Below, piece after piece: positions 1 to 5,588 of a stretch of DNA of 34,394 nucleotides. The DNA lies in assembly GCA_016288755.1 (NCBI GenBank), contig JAEELE010000018.1, forward strand, positions 1 to 34,394, given 5' to 3'. A model generated the notes under the pieces. The model was given only the letters and a program-made list of their open reading frames with translations, was not told where the DNA came from and did no database searches. Source of the DNA: Oscillospiraceae bacterium (GTDB lineage Bacteria > Bacillota > Clostridia > Oscillospirales > Ruminococcaceae). Position numbers and translations under genes: made by a program. Every line of letters starts with the position of its first letter. Position 1 is the first letter of the stretch.

Positions 1-60
1 ATACCTTCGCGGCAGAGTGACCTCCACCGCGCTGCTGTCTTTTTTGATACTCTCTTTCAT
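1..60 (-). CDS. N-terminal start of an unidentified mobile-element gene (partial)
   Basis: Only the first 20 codons are in the window, beginning MKESIKKDSSAVEV and running off the left edge. The ATG overlaps the stop of the upstream Toprim gene by 4 nt (ATGA), which implies co-transcription and translational coupling. A weak purine-rich stretch (AGAGGGAAA) lies upstream. The visible residues are charged and give no family. By position it is the next gene of the same integrative-element operon. Function is unknown. Confidence 0.5.
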   Translation of the reverse strand, partial: MKESIKKDSSAVEVTLPRRY

Positions 61-1124
61 GCCCGTTTCCCTCTATGAAATGATATAGTCGGTCTCTGTG
101 TCTGCTGCGGGTTCTCGATCAGAGTGGCGTTCGGATTGTTCCTGCCGAGTGTCAGCAGTTCATTCCAATCCTTGAAGCCGCGACGGTCGAGCTTCTGTTT
201 CACGGACTCCGATCGGACAAAACCGTTCTCGCTTTCAAAGCGTCTGCCTGCGTCGTCGTTGTCAACGCATGAAATAATTTCGATGCCCTGTGCTTGCAAC
301 TGCTTCGGAACAGTCGGTTTGAGTCCAGCCATTGACACGAGTACCGAACCGGTCAGCTTGCTTTTGTTCTCGCAGAAGGTGTAGAAGCTCAACAAGTCGA
401 TTGCACTCTCAAAGATATATGCGCGGCGAATCTTTCCGTCACGCGCTGGGACCGGCGTGAACATAAACGCGCTGGCACCGGTTCCCGGTGCGATGCCTTT
501 ATACCGTCGGTCGCTGTTGCAGCCCTGAATCTCCGCGCCGATGATCGTTCCTTTTGCGTCACGGTGAACGAACACGGCGTTTGCATTGCGATAGGTTTTC
601 GGTTGACCGTTCACAATCGTATCAGTCCGGTGCTCGCTCTGATACAGCAGACCGGAGTGCGCAAGCTCCTGCACGATCACGCCGGGGATGCCGCGCGTCT
701 TGCACAGGTACGCAAAAACCTGCCGCATGGTTTCGGCGCGCGCCGGCATTTGCAGTTCCTTTTTCGTCGGTTCCGGTTTCGCCGGACGCGGCGGTGATGT
801 GTACTGCGGACGGAATGTCTTTGGAAATTCCTCTGCTCTGGAAAAGGAAATGTCTCTGCCGGTCAGTTCAAAGACCGCTTGCCCAAAGCTCTTATCCAGA
901 ACCTGAATCAGACACTCGACTGCATTGTTCGATGCGCCTGTTCCCGTATAATGATCGTACCACTGGTTCGTTGCCGAGTTGATGCACAGCTGATGACCGG
1001 GCAAGCCGTCCACATATACCTCGTGTCCGTGTTGTCTGAGTTTGTATCCGCTCGCCCGGAAGTATTCTGTCAGTGAAGTCTCCTTTGCTTCCTGGATCAG
1101 CCGCTGGCGTTCTTCCTTTTGCAT
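57..1124 (-). CDS. DUF3991/Toprim domain protein of an integrative element
   Basis: A 355-residue protein starting at the ATG at 1124, chosen because AAGGAGG lies just upstream; the ORF is open further but lacks a good ribosome site. Residues ~10-90 resemble the primase-like zinc-binding/DUF3991 region, with LTEYF, LPGHQLCIN and the QWYDHYTGTGASNNAVEC stretch. The C-terminal half looks like a Toprim_2 fold: an acidic motif in YIFESAIDLLSFY and the later CVDNDDAGRRF motif, which match the E...DxD metal-binding pattern. Such proteins are encoded by Tn916/ICE-like elements of gut Firmicutes and are thought to act in element DNA replication as stand-alone primase-like factors; that role is inferred from family. 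Its neighbours are the stump of a large helicase/methylase upstream and another element gene overlapping its stop. Confidence 0.75.
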   Translation of the reverse strand: MQKEERQRLIQEAKETSLTEYFRASGYKLRQHGHEVYVDGLPGHQLCINSATNQWYDHYTGTGASNNAVECLIQVLDKSFGQAVFELTGRDISFSRAEEFPKTFRPQYTSPPRPAKPEPTKKELQMPARAETMRQVFAYLCKTRGIPGVIVQELAHSGLLYQSEHRTDTIVNGQPKTYRNANAVFVHRDAKGTIIGAEIQGCNSDRRYKGIAPGTGASAFMFTPVPARDGKIRRAYIFESAIDLLSFYTFCENKSKLTGSVLVSMAGLKPTVPKQLQAQGIEIISCVDNDDAGRRFESENGFVRSESVKQKLDRRGFKDWNELLTLGRNNPNATLIENPQQTQRPTISFHRGKRA

Positions 1125-1144
1125 ATCGTCCTCCTTGCAGCAAT

Positions 1145-1178
1145 GGAAAGCTCCCACATTTTTTTGCGGGAGCTTTCA
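1145..1178 (-). promoter_or_regulatory. Strong hairpin between two element genes, just upstream of a ribosome site
   Basis: GAAAGCTCCC and GGGAGCTTTC form a perfect 10-bp stem, extendable to about 13 bp including one G-T pair, around an A6 loop on the minus strand. It lies 9 nt past the stop of the helicase stump and ends about 10 nt before the AAGGAGG of the Toprim gene. No T-run follows on the minus strand, so it is not a standard intrinsic terminator. It may be an RNA-processing or translation-modulating hairpin; this is inference. Confidence 0.45.
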
Positions 1179-1187
1179 TCTATCGTA

Positions 1188-1980
1188 TTATCTTCTGCGC
1201 GGCGCTGACTGTGCAGGCGGATCGAAGTCCGGTGCAATGTCATCATCGTCACGCTGTTCAAATGCTTCACGCTCTCTGCGTTCGCCTTCGGTTTCCTCCA
1301 CTTCATCGGGATCAATAATATCCTCCTGCTGTTCCGACAAACCGGAGAGCTTCTGTTCCAGTTCCGCGAACCGTTTTTGTGTATCGACCAGCTCTGCTTC
1401 CATCGGGAAGGGTTCTCCGACTCTCGCCTTTGCCTGTTCCAGATCGGTCTCATGCTTTGCAATCTCCTGCTCGGTTCTGGTGATCTCTTTTGCAATTCCG
1501 CTGTCAAGGAAATTCGCAATGCGCTGCCAGTTGTCAGCATGATCGCCGCTGCCGACCGGGATGTAGTACACGGAATCCCGCACACCTTTGACCGTCAGCA
1601 CCGCTTCATCGAGATGCCCCGGTCTGGTTTGCACGGCAAGTGTGAAGTCACCGATCTTGAACGACGGCATTTCGTCAAAGGGTCTCTCCAGACGTTTGGT
1701 GATCTGCGTATGCAGGAAAGCGTTGATGTCCTCATGCTTGCGGATCGGTGAACCCATCGGTTTCACCAGCGCAAACTCCTTGACCTTTCCGCTTTGCGGA
1801 TCACGCAGCTTGTCCGCAGATTGCTTGTCAGCCGCCATCTGTGAAAGCATTTCTTTTTTCCGCTCGATCGTTTTCGGAAGCTCCGAAATGCTGTGCTGCA
1901 TCTTTCCAAGCTCATGCTGATGTTCTTGTCGGGATCTGCGTAGGTAAAATAGGTATAGGTATCGTCCTTTGTGCTGGGAT
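1188..1980 (-). pseudogene. C-terminal stump of a giant ICE helicase/N6-methylase, with a frameshift
   Basis: The continuous frame (1188-1901 from its first Met) gives a 237-residue tail typical of the very large SNF2-like helicase plus N-6 DNA methylase proteins of gut integrative elements. It has a coiled-coil entry, then IRKHEDINAFL, IGDFTLAVQT, YYIPVGSGDHADNWQRI, then EQAKARVGEPFPMEAELVDTQKRF and an acidic end. Family members run to about 2000-3000 residues, so nearly everything is missing. Upstream the same frame turns unnatural, but the neighbouring frame reads TYFTYADPDKNISM. Joining it to ELGKMQHSISELP across about 1920-1925 needs a single base, so a 1-nt deletion is likely. The protein-like signal fades by about 1980, where plus-strand coding begins; the upper boundary is approximate. 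Likely non-functional. Confidence 0.6.
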
Positions 1981-1984
1981 AGGA

Positions 1985-2161
1985 GAGGGGCTTGACTGCA
2001 CCGTGCATATCAGGAGAGACGGCAGCAAAATTGTCATGAAGACGGAAAATGCAGGCGTCGCGATCACAAGCACCACAACGGTACCGGACGGTACAGAGCA
2101 GCTCTATCTCGCACTGACCGGTGACCAGTGTGCGATCACCAAAATCCGGATCAGGCACTGA
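1985..2161 (+). pseudogene. 3' stump of an unidentified plus-strand gene
   Basis: The plus frame ending at the TGA at 2159-2161 reads like the end of a folded domain of alternating beta strands (CTVHIRRDGSKIVMKTENAG, then STTTVPDGTEQLYLALTGDQ and a basic end). No start codon or ribosome site exists on the left, where the sequence changes to minus-strand mobile-element coding. A hairpin at 2190-2229 sits where its terminator should be. The simplest reading is that the helicase fragment replaced the 5' part of this gene. The family is not recognised. Confidence 0.4.
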
Positions 2162-2189
2162 TTCTGACGATCACAGCCGATTGAAACCG

Positions 2190-2229
2190 AACGCTCTCAG
2201 AAATGCTTTCATGCATTTCCGGGAGCGTT
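2190..2229 (+). terminator. Hairpin terminator after the 3' gene stump
   Basis: A 17-bp stem, AACGCTCTCAGAAATGC with GCATTTCCGGGAGCGTT, has one G-T pair and one mismatch around a 6-nt loop. It sits 29 nt beyond the stop of the stump. The tail (TTCGTTCC) is only moderately T-rich. Confidence 0.55.
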
Positions 2230-2281
2230 TCGTTCCGGCTTTGCCGATTGTTCGTGTCCCCCCTGACAATCCGCGGGAATA

Positions 2282-2602
2282 TTGCATAATCAAGAAAGGG
2301 ATGTCTGTGCCGAAAAGCCGGATGCCTGTTTTCAGAAACTGTCAACGGAGCTGCATCCCATGAAACGCTTTTTCGCCGCAGCGATTCCGCACATGTCGGT
2401 CTTCGCGCTCGATCAGGACAGCCATTGCAGCTACGAATTTGATCAGGAGCAGCAGGCTGTGACCGACGAGATGTGCAGCCGGATCGGCTGCAGTTTCACC
2501 GTGACCCCGGCGGCGCGGTACGGAAACAGACTCCGAAATGCGCGCGCAGTCACCGGAATTCTGCTCCGGTTATGTTCACAGAAAGTTCTCAAAATTTTCT
2601 GA
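2282..2602 (+). CDS. Doubtful short reading frame, possible gene relic
   Basis: An open frame from a TTG at 2282, or from an ATG at 2361, to 2602. The stretch MKRFFAAAIPHMSVFALDQD onward has protein-like composition and codon use similar to the neighbours, but no ribosome site precedes either start and no family is recognised. The last residues run straight into the promoter region of the structured RNA unit. It could be debris from the same rearrangement that created the stumps to its left. Confidence 0.2.
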   Translation: MHNQERDVCAEKPDACFQKLSTELHPMKRFFAAAIPHMSVFALDQDSHCSYEFDQEQQAVTDEMCSRIGCSFTVTPAARYGNRLRNARAVTGILLRLCSQKVLKIF

Positions 2603-2621
2603 AAAAGTTGGTAAAAACCCC

Positions 2622-2650
2622 TTGACAAATCGCGGATCATGTGATATAAT
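2622..2650 (+). promoter_or_regulatory. Perfect sigma-A promoter of the structured RNA unit
   Basis: TTGACA (2622-2627), a 17-bp spacer and TATAAT (2645-2650): both boxes match consensus exactly. Transcription should start near 2657, exactly where the first long RNA helix begins. No normal-length gene follows before the terminator at 3258-3288. Confidence 0.9.
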
Positions 2651-2656
2651 AAGATC

Positions 2657-3288
2657 ATAAGAACAAAGCATACATGCAAACGACAAAGCAGCAGGGGTTC
2701 TTCCCCCGATGTTCTTATCAGGATCACGCAGCGGTTCCCCGTTCGGGATGTCTCCCCGAATGTCCGACCTTCAGGGTTCCGGTGCAAATCTCCGATCCGG
2801 AAAGGCGCTGATACCAATGGATATGGACGAGTTCTTCTCAGCCATTGACGTTGGCTTCTGCAGAGCGCGCACGGTGTGACATTTCCAGCCCTTTGCTTCC
2901 GGCTTGCGGTCACGGATACCGCATGAGATGCCGGTCATGCAGGCTGATTTCCGATATGGAAGCTGACACCGTGCCCCACCCGTCGACGGACAGGTGCAGC
3001 TGCAGAGCCGCAATCCTACCTCGTTCGACAGGGGTGACGCGGATCACTTCTGCGGCGGAGCGGTTCCGCCGGGCGTAATCGCCAAATCAGTGCAGCAGTC
3101 AATGGTTTGAAGAAACATCAAACACCGCATACCCGCCGACCGAATCGGCGCTGTATGCTGGGAGTGTTGACTCCCGCACAATGCCGCACGGCATTTACAT
3201 AGATTGCCGCTGCACCTCGCACGGGATTTGCAGCAAAAAAATTGAATAACAATAAGGGGGGACTTCGGCATGGAAGTCCCCTTTATTT
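2657..3288 (+). ncRNA. Candidate large structured non-coding RNA, about 630 nt
   Basis: The segment lies between a perfect promoter and an intrinsic terminator, has no normal-length gene, and is packed with nested helices. The 5' end ATAAGAACA (2657-2665) pairs with TGTTCTTAT (2710-2718), enclosing GGGG/CCCC (2694-2697/2703-2706). CAGCG/CGCTG (2729-2733/2806-2810) encloses TTCGGG/CCCGAA (2742-2747/2755-2760) and TTCCGG/CCGGAA (2777-2782/2797-2802). GCACGGTGT/ACACCGTGC (2869-2877/2966-2974) encloses TGCGGT/ACCGCA (2905-2910/2918-2923). CAAATC/GATTTG (3083-3088/3225-3230) with GTGCAGC/GCTGCAC (3090-3096/3209-3215) encloses hairpins at 3127-3158, 3160-3175 and 3181-3194. It lacks the hallmark motifs of RNase P RNA, tmRNA and SRP RNA. 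Length and design recall the ornate large RNAs (ROOL, GOLLD, OLE), but I cannot assign a class. A 20-codon frame at 2824-2886 or nearby is the only peptide-like alternative. Confidence 0.65.
3258..3288 (+). terminator. Intrinsic terminator of the structured RNA unit
   Basis: GGGGACTTC (3258-3266) and GAAGTCCCC (3273-3281) form a perfect 9-bp stem with a 6-nt loop, followed by TTTATTT. It lies between the structured RNA and the ribosome site of the metallophosphoesterase, so it could also attenuate read-through into that gene. Confidence 0.8.
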
Positions 3289-3304
3289 GTCGGAGGTGTG
3301 TACT

Positions 3305-3994
3305 GTGATTTTTGTGACCGGTGATCTGCACGGCGAAAACGACGCCTGGAAGCTGAGCGGGAAGAATCCCGATGCACAGAAGCTCAAAGGTCTGTCGAAG
3401 CAGGATTATCTGATCATCTGCGGCGATTTCGGCATGATCTGGGACGGCAGCGCAAGCGACCGCTGGTGGCTCGACTGGCTCGAAAAAAAGCCCTATACCA
3501 CGCTGTTTATCGACGGCAATCACGAGAACTTCGATCTGCTCGCACAGTATCCGGTCAAAGAGTGGAACGGCGGACTGGTGCAGGAGATCCGACCGGGCAT
3601 TCTGCACCTGATGCGCGGGCAGATGTTCACGATCGGCGGGCTGCGCTTCTTTGCGATGGGCGGCGCCGAAAGTCATGACAGGGAATTCCGGCGCGAGGGC
3701 GTCTCGTGGTGGAGTCAGGAGCTGCCCTCGCCCGGAGAGATCGACGCGGCGCGGAAAACGCTCGACGCATGCGGCTGGGAGACCGATTTCGTGATCACGC
3801 ACTCGCTGCCGGGCTCTGTGCAGACGGCGCTGTTCCGCGGGTACGGCGCGAACCGCCTGACCGATTTCTTCAACGAGCTCTCGGCACGCCTGCAATACCG
3901 CCAGTGGTTCAGCGGGCACTACCACATTGATCAGAATATCTGGTTTGCGCGAGGCATGCGCGCGATCTACAACGATATCCTGCAGATCGGGTGA
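3305..3994 (+). CDS. Calcineurin-like metallophosphoesterase
   Basis: A 229-residue cytoplasmic protein starting at GTG 3305, chosen because CGGAGG lies 8 nt upstream and the product then begins directly with the first beta strand (VIFVTGDLHG). Metallophosphoesterase motifs are in order: GDLHG, then YLIICGDFGMIWD (GDxxx), then FIDGNHENFD (GNHE), then FVITHSLPGS, then FSGHYHID (GHxH). Together these form the dinuclear metal site. Substrate cannot be read from sequence; relatives act on phosphomono- or diesters, including nucleotides. No signal peptide is present. The gene has no obvious promoter of its own and follows the terminator of the structured RNA, so its expression may depend on read-through. 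A mobile-element relic follows its stop. Confidence 0.9.
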   Translation: MIFVTGDLHGENDAWKLSGKNPDAQKLKGLSKQDYLIICGDFGMIWDGSASDRWWLDWLEKKPYTTLFIDGNHENFDLLAQYPVKEWNGGLVQEIRPGILHLMRGQMFTIGGLRFFAMGGAESHDREFRREGVSWWSQELPSPGEIDAARKTLDACGWETDFVITHSLPGSVQTALFRGYGANRLTDFFNELSARLQYRQWFSGHYHIDQNIWFARGMRAIYNDILQIG

Positions 3995-4034
3995 TGGCGT
4001 TTACCGCGTGAACGTGTTCCGCTTTGTTATTCTT

Positions 4035-4129
4035 GGGAATCACTGATTCAATCCGATTCGCAAGATGGCAAAGAAGATGCAAGCTGATTGCGTTCCAAGC
4101 CGTCAGACGGGATTTCATCAGTGATTCCC
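4035..4129. mobile_element. 95-bp MITE-like element with 20-bp inverted ends
   Basis: The left end GGGAATCACTGATTCAATCC and the reverse complement of the right end GGGAATCACTGATGAAATCC match at 18 of 20 positions; the outer 13 bp are identical. The 55-bp interior has no coding capacity. It sits in the gap between the convergent phosphoesterase and anti-sigma genes. Flanking bases share only short T-rich matches, so a target duplication cannot be claimed. The parent transposon family is unknown. Confidence 0.55.
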
Positions 4130-4145
4130 TTGTTGAACATGTCAA

Positions 4146-4907
4146 TCAGAAAAACGCGAGGTACGGGTCACGCGGCTTGTCTGTCGGTTCCGGTCTGTAA
4201 TCCCAGGTACAAAAATAAATGCAAATTCCATTCTCTTTCATTGCAAACAGTACTTCACCCGTCTCTTTGACGGTATAGACACTGTCATCCGGTGAAACCA
4301 ACGGGAGCGCCGCCTCACGGGTTTTGACGGTCTCAAAATCACTGATCTTTCCAAGATAACAGTCAAGCGTGAAATCAGACGCAAACGCCTCAAACGGACA
4401 CTGCGCGTCACCATGATACTCTTTGCCGTTCCAATTCAGTTGAATATAGTCCCAACATTCAGGTAAAAAACAACCAGTGTCAGCATCGGAGATACCGGAT
4501 TCCGCTGAATCTGTGTGATCCGACGCCTCTGTCTGAACCGTTGTAACAGTTGTCTGCACGGGTGCACCGGTGTTGTCCGGTGTGCCCGGTTTTGTTGTCT
4601 GCGCAGGGGTATCCGCTGTGCTTTCGCCGGTCACCGTCGTGACGATCGCCTGCGCTTCGGTCGTATCCGCCTGACTTTGCACCGCGGAAGAGACAGGATC
4701 CCCGCGCAGCGCATCCGTCGGCTGCTTTGCGTGCTGCACGGCAGCCGCTCCGACCGCGATGACCGCGGCAGCGGCGACCGTTCCGAGCGTGAAAACTCTG
4801 CTGCGGTGCATGACCGGCTTTGCGTCCGGCTGCATCGCCTCGCGCACAAGTCCGTCGTCGATGCGGTGCACCGCCTCCAACAGCCTGAGCTCGTTCTTCT
4901 CATTCAT
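4146..4907 (-). CDS. Putative membrane anti-sigma factor paired with the ECF sigma gene
   Basis: A 253-residue protein starting at ATG 4907 (MNEKNELRLLEAV), chosen because AAGGAGG lies 9 nt upstream, inside the end of the sigma gene; the two frames overlap by 8 nt. An N-terminal cytoplasmic helix (~1-35) is followed by one membrane segment (VFTLGTVAAAAVIAVGAAAV, ~38-58). A long Thr/Ser/Pro-rich extracytoplasmic linker (~65-140) leads to a small C-terminal domain with WDYIQLNWNGKEYHG and ICIYFCTWDYRPEP. There is no clear zinc-binding ZAS motif, so the anti-sigma role is inferred from gene pairing and topology. The C-terminal domain may sense an envelope signal. Its stop lies close to the MITE-like element. 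Confidence 0.65.
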   Translation of the reverse strand: MNEKNELRLLEAVHRIDDGLVREAMQPDAKPVMHRSRVFTLGTVAAAAVIAVGAAAVQHAKQPTDALRGDPVSSAVQSQADTTEAQAIVTTVTGESTADTPAQTTKPGTPDNTGAPVQTTVTTVQTEASDHTDSAESGISDADTGCFLPECWDYIQLNWNGKEYHGDAQCPFEAFASDFTLDCYLGKISDFETVKTREAALPLVSPDDSVYTVKETGEVLFAMKENGICIYFCTWDYRPEPTDKPRDPYLAFF

Positions 4908-5454
4908 AATCAAAGCCCTCCTTCTGCAAAAATGCCTTCAGCTTTTTCCGTGTCCGGAACAGATAGGTCGCGCAGGTGCGCTCCTTGAGCCCGCATGCGG
5001 CTGCGATCTCCGCGACCGATTCGCCGTACCAGTACCGCCGGATGAACACCCTTCGGTGCAGAGCGTCCTGTGCGCGCAGAAATCGGCTGATCGCCTCGCC
5101 GAGTGCTTCGGTGTCCGCAGTGTCCGTCTGCGGCGCGGCAATGCATTCGGAGAGCTCGTCGAGCGAGACAGTCAGCGCCGGGCTGCGCTTTTCGGCGTTG
5201 TTGTATTTCAGCCGGTCGATCGCGATATTCTTGACAATGCGGAGCAGATAGGTCTGCAGGCACGGCGGGTCGTCGGGCGGAATCTGATTCCACACCGCAA
5301 AATACGCCGAATTGACGCATTCCTCGACATCCTCGCGCGAACGCAGAAAATTGCCCGCGATCCGCTCGCATAATCTGCCGTAGACGGACTGGAGCGCTGC
5401 GACCGCGCGCTCGTCCCTGTTCCGGAGCAGCTCTGTGATCTGCGCATCATCCAT
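4900..5454 (-). CDS. ECF-family RNA polymerase sigma factor
   Basis: A 184-residue sigma factor with only regions 2 and 4, as usual for the ECF group. Region 2 (~25-90) includes REDVEECVNSAYFAVWNQIP (core binding) and TYLLRIVKNIAIDRLKYNN (-10 recognition). Region 4 (~125-178) includes HRRVFIRRYWYGESVAEIAA and the recognition helix segment LKERTCATYLFRTRKKLK. AAAGGAGG precedes the ATG by 6 nt. The overlapping downstream membrane protein is its probable anti-sigma factor. Such pairs usually autoregulate and respond to envelope stress; the target promoters cannot be told from this window. No convincing sigma-A promoter is seen in the short upstream region, which fits self-transcription. Confidence 0.9.
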   Translation of the reverse strand: MDDAQITELLRNRDERAVAALQSVYGRLCERIAGNFLRSREDVEECVNSAYFAVWNQIPPDDPPCLQTYLLRIVKNIAIDRLKYNNAEKRSPALTVSLDELSECIAAPQTDTADTEALGEAISRFLRAQDALHRRVFIRRYWYGESVAEIAAACGLKERTCATYLFRTRKKLKAFLQKEGFDYE

Positions 5455-5534
5455 ATGGACAGCCTCCTTTCGTGAGGCATGAGGTCCTCTGCCTATATAT
5501 TCGATTTCTCAGGGCAAAATATTTCACTTTGCAG

Positions 5535-5568
5535 AAAAAACAGCACCGTACATTTCTGCACGGTGCTG
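5535..5568 (-). terminator. Intrinsic terminator of the Ig-repeat LRR gene
   Basis: CAGCACCGT (5541-5549) and ACGGTGCTG (5560-5568) form a 9-bp stem with a 10-nt loop. On the minus strand it is followed by a T6 run (5535-5540). It lies about 20 nt beyond the stop of the 1115-residue LRR protein. Confidence 0.85.
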
Positions 5569-5588
5569 CGGAGTCTTATGAGCGAAGA

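Noticed and set aside
2657-3288. RNase P RNA, tmRNA or SRP RNA as identity of the structured unit
   Set aside because: The universal motifs of RNase P (GAGGAAAGTCC, ACAGAA), the tRNA-like ends of tmRNA and the conserved SRP loop were looked for and not found; the unit is also longer than these RNAs.
3909-4145. Minus-strand frame through the 95-bp MITE-like element as a transposase remnant
   Set aside because: Too short, overlaps the metallophosphoesterase, and shows no transposase motif; only the inverted ends are supportable.
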